Of a stretch of 64,000 bases of DNA, positions 1 to 11,545 are shown in pieces. A model generated the notes under the pieces. The model worked only from the letters and a program-made list of their open reading frames with translations, was not told the DNA's origin and made no database searches. This DNA comes from Spisula solida (lineage: Eukaryota; Mollusca; Bivalvia; Venerida; Mactridae): positions 7,192,001-7,256,000 of the forward strand of contig OX365948.1 of NCBI GenBank assembly GCA_947247005.1. The letters run 5' to 3'. Made by a program: the position numbers and the translations under genes. Positions within the stretch are counted from its first letter, which is position 1, and each line of letters starts with the position of its first letter.

Positions 1-60
1 ATCTATGGATTTTTGTCTAGTAAAAGTGTGTATTTCACTATGAAAACATAAATGACTAAT

Positions 61-360
61 AGTCCGTTCTATAACTCAAGAACGCTTTGACCTAGAATCT
101 TCCAACTTTACATGGAGGTAGGTCTGCAACAGTAAATGACCCCTATTGATTTTGAGGTTGGTAGGTCAAAGGTCAAGGTCACTGTGACCTTTACTATTTC
201 TGACTATTTAAATGGTTTCCGTTCAATAACTCAAGAATGCTTTGATCTAGGATCTTCAAACTTTACATGGAGGTTGGTCAGCAACAGTAGATGACCCCTA
301 TTGATTTTGAGGTCAGTAGGTCTAAGGTCAAGGTCACTGCAACCTTCACCATTTCTGACA
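61..360. repeat. two diverged ~156-bp tandem repeat units
   Basis: Two consecutive units begin near 70 and 226. Each runs from an ACTCAAGAA block through TTTACATGGAGGT and GACCCCTATTGATTTTGAGGT to an AGGTCAAGGTCACT block. A weaker relative lies at about 32030-32165. The family looks like a dispersed repeat. I see no coding potential. Confidence 0.75.
163..190 (+). promoter_or_regulatory. cluster of nuclear-receptor-like half-sites inside a repeat
   Basis: AGGTCA occurs at 163-168, 170-175 and 176-181, and the inverted half TGACCT at 185-190. This makes a DR1, a DR0 and a perfect inverted repeat with 3-nt spacer (AGGTCActgTGACCT). These spacings match known nuclear-receptor response elements. 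Function here is inference only, since the site is part of a repeat. Confidence 0.3.
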
Positions 361-1807
361 ATTTGGCTGCCATTGGGGCATAAGTGTTTTACAAACATCT
401 CTTGTTACTTTTGAATTCGATACTGAAAGTTGTGTACACACGCATTAAATATGATAATTTCATTATTGAGTATCAGAAAACAAAACTAATTGTTCCTATA
501 TCGGTTACTTTCGATAAGTCATGCCCACCTTTGGATATAAAAACTGCAAACTGCCTTACCGTCTATGTACAAACGGCATCACTTAATTTAGTCTAGAAAC
601 ATGGTTAAATGACGGAATACTAGTAGTCTCGTATAGCTTCCCTTACCATAATTACACTGGACTATAGACCGCGCTGAGTACGTGTGTAAGGATGCAGCAG
701 AACTATTCTACGGTACTAAATGACTGGGTTTCAGGATTTTAATATTCACTTTGATAAAGAATTGCCTTATACATATCATAGATTCTCCGAGGGACCAACA
801 ATAACTATAATGACGTTTAATATGGAACATATTCGAATAATATACGTGTAAGGCAATCATATTCAACACTTTATGGCGAAACAATGCTCATTGGCAATAT
901 TAAATCACATGCACCATCTAGGTGTTATTTGACTGACAAAAGAAAGTTGCCTACCTATAATCCCTGTTTTGTTGACAGATATTTCCTGTGCGATAACAAA
1001 ATTGAAGGTAAGACCATGAAGGCAGTTGAACAAACAGCTAATCTAGAGTCACCCGAGACAAGGTGCGAGCACAAATCTTTCTTGCAAGTAGACAAATCCA
1101 AACAATTTAGGTCCCTACCACCCCTCATTTAGCAGAACTATAAGGACGACTGAAACGAAGTCTCAACCATATCATCAAGGAACTACCACAAGTGCCACAA
1201 TTACACTGCACAATGCACAACACACAACTAAACTGAATGAATCAAACCGCTTCAGAAGTCCCAAGTTTCAACTGTCAAAAAGTCGAAAGTCAAGCTGTCA
1301 AAAAGCGGTAATGACCTAGCTTCATCCATAAAAAGCTGAAAAAGCTATGCTAGAACCTGACACATAGGTTACGAAACGATAATAACAAATCGGATAGGGA
1401 AGGTATCACTCAATAGAAATAGAAAAGGACAAAGGCTACGTAATTAAGAACATTATGCAAGGAAAATCGTACAAAATGCTAGCCTGGCATGAAAGTGGCC
1501 CCGGTAAAATTACAACTGTATTTGAATTACATTTGATAACATCATCTTTTAGTAGTTTTTGTTTAAACCATGTGATTATAAATGGAAAGAGGAGAAGCAT
1601 CACTCATCAGAAACAACGGGACACGAACAAAACAAATAACACACGAAAAGGTACAGACCACTAGTCCCAAGGACGACTACAAAAAGAACAAGAATAACAT
1701 TTTATGAAACCTAACAGCTACATTAGTATGACAACCTACTCTTGACAGATGCACGAATATTGTTCAACTTATATTTGAAATGAAAAGAATTTCGGAATTT
1801 GTCATAC
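361..1807. other. no recognisable gene
   Basis: AT-rich sequence with only short open frames (384-596, 884-1132, 1455-1664) that show no recognisable domain. I see nothing supportable in this stretch. Confidence 0.5.
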
Positions 1808-1936
1808 ATGGCCTCCGTCGCTCAATGGTTAGCGCGCTTGAAGTCTAATCTGGCGACCCGGGTGGAGGCACACATATATGCCTGTCATATTTCAGCAGAA
1901 AGCTGACTGGCAAATAAAGGCTATGCTCGGAGTCAT
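1808..1936 (+). mobile_element. tRNA-derived SINE-like element
   Basis: From 1811 the sequence resembles a tRNA: a GCCTCC acceptor-like start, an A-box-like block with CTCAATGGTTAGCGCGC, a degraded B-box region with GACCCGGGTGGAGGC, then a non-tRNA body ending near GCTATGCTCGGAG. The D-arm is good but the T-arm is eroded, so this is a SINE head rather than a working tRNA gene. Confidence 0.55.
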
Positions 1937-2340
1937 TTAAAACACGCATAGTAATTAACGTTATATCTATCTCTATTTACTTATGTATTGAAATGTCTTT
2001 TAATAACACTAGCATACGTATACATAATTAATTTGTATTCTATATGTCATACAGATAGACCTAAAACCAGCCATTTGTAGATGATGATGTTCGTTAGTAG
2101 GAGTTCAACATGTCTTGCCTTTATTGTACTATACACTTCTGTAGAAATAATTTAAATATCGTATATACATGAGTACTGAACTGTACAACATAAACAAGTC
2201 ACTTCAATGCTAACCATAGCGATCTGTCAATTAACCTATTCAGACATACACAAGGATGTACATATAGTGAAAGCCTTTGCAGATGTTCACATTTTACAAC
2301 AAAGACATTATTATACATGTATTCCTTGAATGTATCCTAA
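1937..2340. other. no recognisable feature
   Basis: AT-rich DNA with no open frame of note and no repeat I can identify. Confidence 0.45.
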
Positions 2341-2880
2341 AATAATAACAAACTAGAATTGTGTCCATGTGACACGGGTGCCCCCATTATAGCACATATT
2401 ATTTCAAATTGAGAAGGAAAAGGGATGACGGGTTTATTTAATTTCTGAGCATTGTTTGTTGCCTATTAATTAAAAATACCAAAGGGCCATAACTCTGGTA
2501 CAACTTGACGCATCTTTACATTGAGGTTTTTAATCTGTGAAGGTTTGAAGAAATTCCACCCAAGTTCAACAAACACGTTTTTTCATTATGGGGTATATAG
2601 TAAAGGTAACAAAGGACACTAATTCTGATAAAATATGGACACAGAAAAACATCTACCCTTTACGGTTATCTATACATTGAGGTTGTTAATCTGCAAAAGT
2701 TTGAAGAAGTTCCACCCGACAGTTATGCACAAGATAGGCACACGATTTGCGTTACGTACGGACATACGTGTACAAAAAAGATCGACTTTTGTATTTAAAA
2801 AGTTGTTTCAACTATTTTTGAACAGTTGCAAGGGCATGTGTACTGGCGTCTCAAGCAGATAGAGGTATCCAAACTGCGCT
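2341..2880. repeat. dispersed repeat with two ~157-bp internal units
   Basis: An ACATTGAGGTT(T/G)TTAATCTG block followed by a GTTTGAAGAA(A/G)TTCCACCC block occurs at about 2517 and again at about 2674. The 3' part (2800-2880) recurs inverted near 61535-61640, sharing GCAAGGGCAT, TGGCGTCTCAA and AGCAGATAG. The short frame at 2635-2862 is part of this repeat and not a gene. Confidence 0.6.
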
Positions 2881-3440
2881 TATCTTCCTCATTGCTGTAG
2901 TTTGCTTGAGAATTGTATGGATATCTTCTAATGATGCGCCAACACATTAAGCTAAGTCTTGTCTAGCTGTAACTCTCCTACCAGTACCTCATCATTACCT
3001 TAAAATATTTTGATTTTTTGAACCATTTTTTGGATGGCGGGCATGGGGTTCATTACCAAATGAAATTACACCACCAATTTTAAATTTCTTAAACTACGAA
3101 GTAGTTGACGAATAAATCATTACAGCACCCAATTTCACTGTACACGTTGAATTAAATATGGTATTTGCTCCCCCGTTAAGAATACAACGATTCTTAAATG
3201 GGACAGAATTTGGTCAGAGAAAAGTGACATTTTCCCAAGTCTACACGAGAAGACAGTGTTAATCGACCTAAGGTGAGAGCAAGGCTGAATGGATTTTAAA
3301 ATGTGAGGCATCAATGTAAAGCTAATACAACGATATTTGATATACAACTCACTACTTGTATTTTAAAAACTCATTGGCATAAAGAAGATATAGCATCACT
3401 TACATTCCAATTAGAACACCCCTCGTAATCCACCCAGGTT
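2881..3440. other. no recognisable gene
   Basis: No domain or splice-supported exon seen. The minus-strand frame at 3135-3347 is short and featureless. Confidence 0.45.
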
Positions 3441-3705
3441 AAGTTCTACAAGTTGGACCCCTACGTTGCGCTGGTATAACGAATTTGTGTTTGCATGTCC
3501 TTGTTTCTGCAGTTCTCTGAGATACGCCTACTCCTTTCATGCGAACACACGTTCAAATGCACTTTACATTATACCAGAGGTACAGACTAAGAGAAAGCCC
3601 CTAGGAGAGAGAGAATTAGATACAGGCATGTCCGGCGCTACGGAAGTACGCCTAGCTCTTATTTCGAATATATAGCCTGATTCTCTAATATGCTTTATCA
3701 CTGAG
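3441..3705 (+). repeat. dispersed repeat family A, plus-orientation copy
   Basis: The block TGTCCGGCGCT..GAAGT.CGCCTAGCTCTTATTTCGAATA.A.AGCCTG at about 3628-3683 and the upstream CATGCGAACACACGTTCAAA block recur, inverted, at 56900-57160. The two copies have diverged by scattered substitutions. The open frame at 3466-3675 is a by-product of this repeat. Confidence 0.65.
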
Positions 3706-3787
3706 CTAAATCCGCTTGATAATCAATCTTTTCAGCATGGAACACATTCAAAACTTCGTAGCTGTCTTCAAATATCAATCTGTAGAA

Positions 3788-3935
3788 ATACTGTAAACAA
3801 ATTAATATTTGCCGCGGATCAATTCTCGTTGATTTCGCGGACTAGATCGCGAAATTAAATACCATCGAATAATTGACCTAAAAATATTAATTACCCTTTT
3901 ACAAATATCCGCGAAAACTACTGATTTTACAGTAT
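3788..3935. mobile_element. 148-bp terminal-inverted-repeat element (MITE-like)
   Basis: ATACTGTAAA at 3788-3797 is matched by TTTACAGTAT at 3926-3935. Inside these, CCGCGGATCAA and GATCGCGAAA pair loosely with TCCGCGAAAA and TTAATATTT, so the whole unit can fold on itself. A lone ACTGTAAACCTTTAAATATTAAT end at about 25400 may be a remnant of the same family. Confidence 0.55.
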
Positions 3936-4627
3936 ACACAGTATATAAAAAAAACACAAAACAATACTAGTAATCGGTAATGACGATATTGTGCCATTTA
4001 TGATACAAAAAAAATTGAGCTTGATATGGGCGGCAAAGCTCAGAAAACGGAGGTAATTCTGTTATTATAAGAGCACACATATTAGCATGGTTCGTAATTG
4101 ATCATGCCCATCAATAATGATGTATGAAGCCATGTTTTCAAATTTGAAATGGCAATAATCAAACAGCGAGCTTGTCCTTGGATAATGCTATTATTTTTAC
4201 GAGTAAGATATATTGCTTCAATTTTGCTTTCCGGCTGTTCACAGTGGTATTGTTCTAGTCTGACTATGCTTACTTTTGAAAAGTGATAGGTTTGCATTTG
4301 CATTTTTTCTTACTCGTTTTTGTAATTTACCTATTGACATGTACATGTGGTAAGTGTGCGCCTTTTCTTTGTTTGTATCCTATTCTGTGCATAACATGGC
4401 TTGTTGCTTCTGTCGAGTGAGGTTTTTTGTTTCGCATTATTACAATACGAAACACTCGAGCGCTAGATCTGATTTTAAGCTCCCAAATCGTCAACCGTAA
4501 TAATGTTTTGCTTTTAATAATAAAACAAAAGTCATAATATCTCCTTATTCGTCATTGTCTAAGGGGCCACTTCCAAACAAATCTTTGAGTGTTCACAATA
4601 AATGTTTCATAAAGTTTTGTTCATTTT
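3936..4627. other. flank and possible 5' UTR of the LINE
   Basis: AT-rich DNA with no open frame or promoter that I can defend. The LINE 5' end should lie somewhere in the last few hundred bases, but no terminal signal or target-site duplication is visible. Confidence 0.35.
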
Positions 4628-5397
4628 TTGATGAGTTATAAATACATTTTGAACATGAGCACTACGCTAAAAAATGTCATGATAAAAGGTGATGGTTCTG
4701 TAAAAACAACAATGCAAGCTCTGTTGTTAGATATGAAAGAAGATCTGCTGAAGTCTGTAATACATAACATTGAAATTCTAGAAGGTAAATTGTTCGAAAA
4801 GGAAGAAGAAAATAAGGCAATGAAGGAAGAAATAGGTAATCTGCAGAAAGAGATTGACACAAAAACGACGACAAACGAGAAACTAAGGAACATGATCATA
4901 ACAGTGACAAGGACAGACAAGAATTTGAAAATAAATCTGAACAATACAGTAGGAGAAATAATATTCGAATATGTGGCTTAGAAGATGACAATCCGAAGGA
5001 AACAGCCAAGGAGTCCGCTGAAAAGGTCATTCATATGTTGAAATACCATCATGTGCATGACCTGTCAATGGCTGATATTGACATTGCACATAGAATACCT
5101 CACAAAAAGAAGACAAAAAGAGAGATTATCGTAATGCTGATATCGAGAAACACCAAAGATCAGATCCTTAAAAAGAGAAAGTTATTGGTCGACACTGGAA
5201 AATTCATCAACGAAGACTTGACGTCACTAAATCAGCATGTCCTCATGTGCGTCAAGAGGAAAATGAAAGAAACCGTCTGCGAAGCCTGGTCAGTAAATGG
5301 AAGGATATTTTATAAGAACAAAGAAGACGATGTACATGGCGTGGATTTTAACGACTATAATTTTTGGCTTGGTCTCCCGTGGCCAGCCAAAGAATAA
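4628..5397 (+). pseudogene. LINE ORF1p-like (coiled coil + RRM), frameshifted
   Basis: The product would be the RNA-binding chaperone of the LINE ribonucleoprotein. The first part (4628 to about 4900) encodes a heptad-rich acidic/basic stretch, including EEENKAMKEEIGNLQKEID, typical of the ORF1p trimerising coiled coil. The second part, in another frame (open from about 4858 to 5397), contains SRRNNIRICGLED, the conserved start of the L1-type RRM. It continues with IDIAHRIPHKKKTKREIIV, also an ORF1p signature, and ends near PWPAKE. The frames must be joined by a one-base indel between about 4858 and 4930. Family membership is from motif recognition; the precise LINE clade is uncertain. Confidence 0.75.
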
Positions 5398-8075
5398 TAC
5401 AACTGGTTTGTCGAGTGCGCTATCTTTTTTGGTAACTATACCACAAAAATAAATGACCGTCCTTTATGGAGTAAATTCTTCCACGTGATTCCCGTTTTTT
5501 TAACTACTACACGAAGATTAGTGTTGATTGTAAACTTTCTTGACCGTTCTACCATCGAATAAACTCTATATCGCACAACTATAAATTCTCACAATACACA
5601 TTTAACATTCGTTTGTTTATTGATAATGAAACAGCTGATGTACGTGCTTGTGTTGTATGTCCTCTAAATGAAAGTGCATGACCATAATTATATATAATAC
5701 AAGAAATATCAAATTAATAATTGTATCGAGTTATGAAACTTTGGCCTACATAGTTGCATGTACCCACACGTCTAATGTCTGTATTTGTGTAATTTATTTG
5801 ATTCGTCTCATTATTTTACGTTTGTTATTTTTTTGGTAACAAAATACAGTTCATGTAAATGGAAACAACTTTGTTAATATGTATTGTTCGATTTGATATA
5901 TTCATTGAACGCTGACTTATATTTGTGTATTGTATTGTCATTTGTATAATTCGTCTCATTGTTTTACGTTTGGTATATTTTTGGTAACAGAACACAGTTC
6001 ATGTAAAGGGAAACAACTTTGTTTATATGTATTGATCGATTTCGTTAATTCATTGAACGTTGATTTGTATTTGTGTATTGTTCTTACTGATGCTATTTAA
6101 TGACATGCACTTGATTCAAACGTGGGTTATATATACTAAAGTACATGCTAATTGTTTACTGAGTTAAATACTTGGCATATGATATTTGTTTAATTCTTCT
6201 CATTATTTGACGTTTGTTATTTTTTGATAGCATAATACAGTTCGTGTAAAGGGAAACAACTTTGTTTACATGTATTGTTCGATTTCATTATTAATTCATT
6301 AAATGTTGATTTATATTTGTGTAGTGTTCTTACTGATACTATTTAATGACATGCACTAGATTCAAACGTGGGTTATATATACTAAATTACATGCTAATTG
6401 TTCATTGAGTTAAATAATTGGCATATGATATTTGTTTAATTCTTCTCATTATTTGACGTTTGTTATATTTTGGTAACAGAATACATTTCGTGTAAAGGGA
6501 AACCACTCCGTTTACATGTATTGTTCGATTTCATTGATTCATTGAACGTTGATTTATATTTGTGTAGTGTTCTTACTAATACTATTTAATGGCATGCACT
6601 AGATTCAAACGTGGGTTATATATGCTAAATTACATGCTTATTGTTCATTGAGTTAAATACTTGGCATATAATTCTGTTGATTTAACTTATTTTTGTGTAG
6701 TGGTGTACTTATTTGTTGATTGAGTTCAAATTTTTGCATATGATACTGATCGACTCGGCTCATCACTTAATATTTGTTTATGTACATGTACGAATATTGC
6801 TGCCTTTTTGGAGACAATGTAAATGCATAAATTTGATTCAAACTTGCGTTATATATACTGAATAATGATCTTACTGTTTATATATATATATACATGACGT
6901 GTATTCATATACATATATGTATATAGCTGCACATTGGACAACATTTACGGACATGTGCTGACCTGAACGTTGGTAATATATGCTGCATAACTTTTTACAG
7001 TGCATTGAGTTACTAGTAAACGGTTTGTATATGATATTGATCGATTCGAATCATTGTTTAATGTTTATGTGTTGACATTAATATATAGCTACACCCCTTG
7101 ACAAAATTTATTGTCATTACATGATTTCATCTTGGGTTATACAGGCCTAATTTCAATCTTACTGTCCATTGAGTTTTAACGTTTAACATACGAAATATAT
7201 CAATTTGACTCATTATTTAACATTTGTTTATGTATGTACATGTTTATTGCTGTTCTAAATGACACCATGTAAGTGATTGAAACTTGGGTTCTATATGCCT
7301 AACTATGTACATGTATGTTGCTGTCCTAAATGACAAAAAGTAAGTGATTTAAACTTGGGTTGTATATGCCAAATCACATTCTTGCTATTTGTTGAGTTAA
7401 ATTTATGGGCATTGGCGTGGCCTGAACTTTGGATATATATGCTAAATAACATTCTTACTGTGCGTTGTGTTACTAGTAACCGATTTGTAAATATTGATCG
7501 AATCGAATCATTACTTAAAGTTAATTACATTTATTCATTACTGCACTTTTTGATAAAATTTAAGGTCAATACCTGATTTACTCTTGGGTTATATAGCCCT
7601 AGTTAAATTCTTACTATGCATTCAGATTTAACATTAAGCATACAACATTGATCGCATTGACACATTATTTATCATAAGTTTATGTATGTACAAGAATAAT
7701 GCTGTTATTAAAGACAAAATATAAGAGATTTAAGTTGGGTTGTATAAGCCTAATTACATTCTTACTGTTCGTTGAGTTATACATGTAATGCGTATTATAT
7801 CATCTTGTAGAAGCTTTCTACAATTATGTTTTAACATAACTGTAAAGTGTTTCATTTCGACATGGTTTGTTACAAGTAAACAAGAATTGTGTGTAACTAG
7901 ATAGAATACTGCTATCTAACATGTTTTCAAATTGAAATGATTTTTCCCACAAAACATTTCTTTTTATTTAACCTTTTGACCTTCACCATATTTTTGCTAT
8001 TTGTTTTTATTTTCATTTGTATAATTCTGGTTCTGGTTAGGATCATCATACGAAATCTTGAAAACCAGTCCAAAT
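5398..8075 (+). repeat. ~245-bp tandem monomers between LINE ORF1 and ORF2
   Basis: The block ATTCAAACGTGGGTTATATA recurs at 6114, 6360 and 6603 (spacings 246 and 243). The block GGAAAC(A/C)ACT recurs near 5861, 6009, 6252 and 6498, the first unit being shorter (148). Units hold GTAAAGGGAAACAACTTTGTTTA, TATTGTTCGATTTCATT and a CATATGATATTTGTTTAATTC block. From about 6640 to 7800 the same motifs continue in a much more decayed form, with AACTTGGGTT..TATATGCC and ACATTCTTACTGT. No open frame of meaning is present. Confidence 0.75.
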
Positions 8076-11000
8076 ATGGGTGATATTCCTATTTTGTCTT
8101 TGAATTGCAGAGGCCTTCAAGGTACGTTTAAGAGACTACAGGTATTTCAATACTTAAAAGAAGCAAATTGTGATATTTTGTGTTTGCAAGATACCCACTT
8201 TAACTAGGACCAATTACAAGACATTTATACCGAATGGGGATCGGAGTGTATTTTAAGCAGCTGTTCTTCCAATTCCAGAGGCGTAGCGATACTCTTTTCG
8301 AAAAAAATAGAATATAAAATTCATAAAACCATGTGTGACAAAGATGGAAACTATGTTATACTTGATCTTAATGTAGGGGAAACTAGACTTACTTTAGCGT
8401 CAATATATGGACCAAACAGTGACACACCATCGTTCTATGAAAATATATTTGACATAAGTGATAGTATGGAAAATGAAACCTATATGTTATTTGGCGATTT
8501 TAACCTGGTACTAGACCCCGAGTTAGACTACAGTAATTATAAACATATAAATAATAAGCTCTCGTGTTTAGCTCTACTAAAGGAAATCAATAACAGGGAA
8601 CTTACAGATCCTTTCAGGTATAATTATCCTGATCCAAATTTTATACATAATATTGATATACCCCAACTAACAGATGAAGAATCAAATTCTGTAGGAGGTT
8701 TAATTACATTAGACGAATGTTCCAGAGCATTAAAAACGATGGAAAATAATAAAAGTCCTGGGACGTCAGGGTTCAGTGCAGATTTCTATAAGGTATTTTG
8801 GAAAAATATTGGTGCATTTGTCTGTAGGTCACTAAACGATGCTTTCATATCAAATTCATTAACAATCACACAAACCCAAGGAATAATAACATGCATACCA
8901 AAAGGTGAAAAACCAAGACAATTTCTGAGTAACTGGCGACCAATTACACTTTTAAACTGTGTTTATAAGATAGGTTCTGGATGCATTGCGAACAGATTAA
9001 AAAAATATCTTGAGCAATTAATAAATACTGACCAGACAGGTTTTATAAAAAATAGATTTATTGGAGAAAATACAAGGCTAATTTATGATTTAATGAAACA
9101 TACTGAAATAAACGATATTCCTGCGTTATTATTATTAATTGACTTTGAAAAAGCATTCGATTCTTTATCTTGGGAATTTGTACAGAAAATTCTAACCTTG
9201 TTTAACTTTGGAAATGACATAAAAAGTGGTTCAATATATTACATAAAGATAGTGTTTCAGCAATTACACAATGTGGATTTTTATCCGATTTTTTTCAAAT
9301 ACGACGTGGTTGTCGTCAGGGTGACCCTTTAAGCTGTTACATCTTCATATTGTGTGCTGAGATTTTGTCCTTGAAAATTCGATCAAATAATACTATCAAA
9401 GGTATAAAAGTAAATGACGTAGAACACAAATTGTCACAATTTGCTGATGACACAACAATTATTCTTGACGGCTCTTCTGAATCACTCAACGAAACCTTAA
9501 AAGTATTGTCAGATTTCACGTATCTCTCTGGACTTAAAGTTAATTTCGATAAAACTAAAGTTGCTTGGATAGGTAAACAAAAATATAGCTCTAATACCAT
9601 AAAAACAAAATGGAAACTGTCTTGGAATCAAAGTAGTTTTGAGATGTTAGGAATAAAATTTCACGTAGATCTTGAAAAATTGATAGAACTAAATTATAAA
9701 AACAAAATACTTAAAATGAATAAAATATTAGCAAACTGGAAGCGACGAAACTTAACACCAATTGGGAGAATCTTAATAATTAAAACTTCAGTCCTCTCTC
9801 TTTTCAAACACTTGTTTACATCCCTTCCTAACCCTCCGTGTGAAACTATTAAAACTTTGAATGATACTTTTTCCAAATTCGTTTGGCAGGGTAAAGCTAG
9901 AATAAAGAAAGAAGTTCTGAAACAACATTATTCACAAGGTGGGCTGGGAATGGTGGATATAAATGCATTTATATGTTCTTTGAAAATAGCTTGGATAAGG
10001 AAAATTATTCAAACAAATAGTAAATGGATAAACATTGCAAGTACACTATTTAACATTGATAAATTAATAAAATGTAGCACTCAATACCCAAAACTGATAG
10101 TAAATAAAATAAAAAACACATTTTGGAAAGATGTTTTTAAAGCATTAGTCGCGTTTAACGAACACCAGCCATTTCAGGAAAGAGATTTTTTAGCCTATCC
10201 AATATTTTATAACCCCAAAATATTGGTGGGTGAAAAAAGCATATTTTATAAAACCTGGTTTGACGCTGGAGTACAAACAATAGGAGATCTTATGAATGAT
10301 GAGGATAACTTACTTAGTTTTGAGGAATTTAACCAAAAATTTAGTCTACAAACTAACTTCATTCAATTTTATGGCGTAATAAAATCTATTAATAAATACT
10401 TGTTAGAATACAAAAATAAATATAATACAGTGCTTACTAAACCATTTCTTCCGCCGTGCTACAAAGACATTATAAAATTTAAAAAGGTACACAGCCTATG
10501 TACGACGCAATGACACAAACTCAACTGGCGCCAACGTGCCAATCAAAATGGAAGGAAAAAATAAATATTAACTTTAGTGATAAAGACTCGCTCGCGATCT
10601 TTGCTATACCCTTTGAAATTACAAGTGATTCCAATATTCAGTGGTTCCAATACAGAGTAATACATAGAATACTCGGAACTAATTCGTTTTTATTCAAAAT
10701 AAACATTAAGCAAAGTGAAAACTGCTCCTTTTGTAAAACATCATCCGAAACAATTGAACATTTATTTTGGCAATGCCCAGTCACTTCAAGTTTTTTAAAA
10801 CAAATATTTTCGCGTAATGAAATTGTAACAAACCATCTCAATAGCGAACATTTTATTTTAGGAATACGAGATAAAAACTGTACAGCATTAAATCTCTTAT
10901 TCTACTACACTAAAAGGTATATATATAATTGCAGATTAAAAGAGACAGTTCCAACCATTCAGTACGCTAAACACTATATTAGGTACCAATACAATATATT

Positions 11001-11079
11001 AAAAGAAATAGCCATTAAAAATCACACCGTCAGACATTTCAATGATATTTGGAAAGAAATTACAGAACTGTTTAGATGA
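8076..11079 (+). pseudogene. LINE ORF2: APE-type endonuclease + reverse transcriptase, disrupted
   Basis: Translation from the ATG at 8076 starts MGDIPILSLNCRGLQG, the N-terminal strand of an APE-type endonuclease, and continues through SIYGPNSD and FGDFNLVLD. A TAG interrupts the frame at 8205. After DPFRYNYPDPN (about 8640) the rest of the endonuclease and the start of the RT are missing. RT then resumes with SPGTSGF, NWRPITLLNCVYKI, DQTGFIKNRF and the motif A block LLLIDFEKAFDSLSW. A frameshift near 9235-9260 moves to the frame carrying CRQGDPLSCYIF and the catalytic FADD (about 9439). A second frameshift near 10490-10513 leads to a C-terminal zinc-binding block CSFCKTSSETIEHLFWQCPV. No RNase H is visible. 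Confidence 0.85.
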
Positions 11080-11469
11080 CTACCAGATAAGACACCTATA
11101 ATAAGAAAACTTTTTAGAGGAATGTCCAGATAAGATACCTATACTGGATGTATAATGTAGATACCCCACCAAACCGGAACCAGTATACTATTTGAAAATG
11201 TCACATTGTCTTCTTTTCTATAAAACTGAGGAGAGTGTTTTGTTTATAAGTATCACAAACACCATCTATATGCAAGAATTATTCAATAATATGTTTTCAA
11301 TTTTCAATATTGTTAATATTTTGTATTAATATTTGAGTATGTATACCAAAATATTACAACTACGGTATTAGCATTTCAAATTTTCTATATATCGATATTT
11401 CCTATTTCCTTGCTTACTAATACACATCCACATGTATATATTTATAAATTTACTAATTCAGAATTTGTA

Positions 11470-11506
11470 AGGTGTGTACTGGGATGCCCTCGACCCAGGC
11501 ACACCT
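11470..11506 (+). other. stem-loop in LINE 3' UTR
   Basis: AGGTGTG at 11470-11476 pairs with CACACCT at 11500-11506, and CTGGG at 11479-11483 pairs with CCCAG at 11494-11498, leaving a 10-nt loop. It sits about 40 nt before the A-rich tail at about 11540. In some LINEs (for example the eel UnaL2 type) a 3' stem-loop is the recognition site of the RT. That role here is inference. Confidence 0.6.
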
Positions 11507-11545
11507 ATTGACGAGGATAATAAACAATCACTCCATCTAAAAAAA

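Larger units (their letters stand above)
4600..11545 (+). mobile_element. L1/Tx1-like non-LTR retrotransposon, damaged
   Basis: A coiled-coil plus RRM-like ORF1 (4628-5397), a long tandem-repeat spacer (5398-8075), an endonuclease/reverse-transcriptase ORF2 (8076-11079) and a 3' UTR with a stem-loop and A-rich tail (to about 11545) lie in the order expected of one LINE. ORF1 has a frameshift. ORF2 has a nonsense codon, a large internal deletion and two frameshifts, so the copy is dead. The 5' border is approximate. That both ORFs belong to one insertion is inferred from order and strand. Confidence 0.75.

Noticed and set aside
1811..1880. Functional tRNA gene
   Set aside because: The T-arm is eroded and the sequence continues into a SINE body.
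4636..4944. 102-codon minus-strand frame, Phe/Ser-rich
   Set aside because: Antisense shadow of the LINE ORF1 coiled coil.
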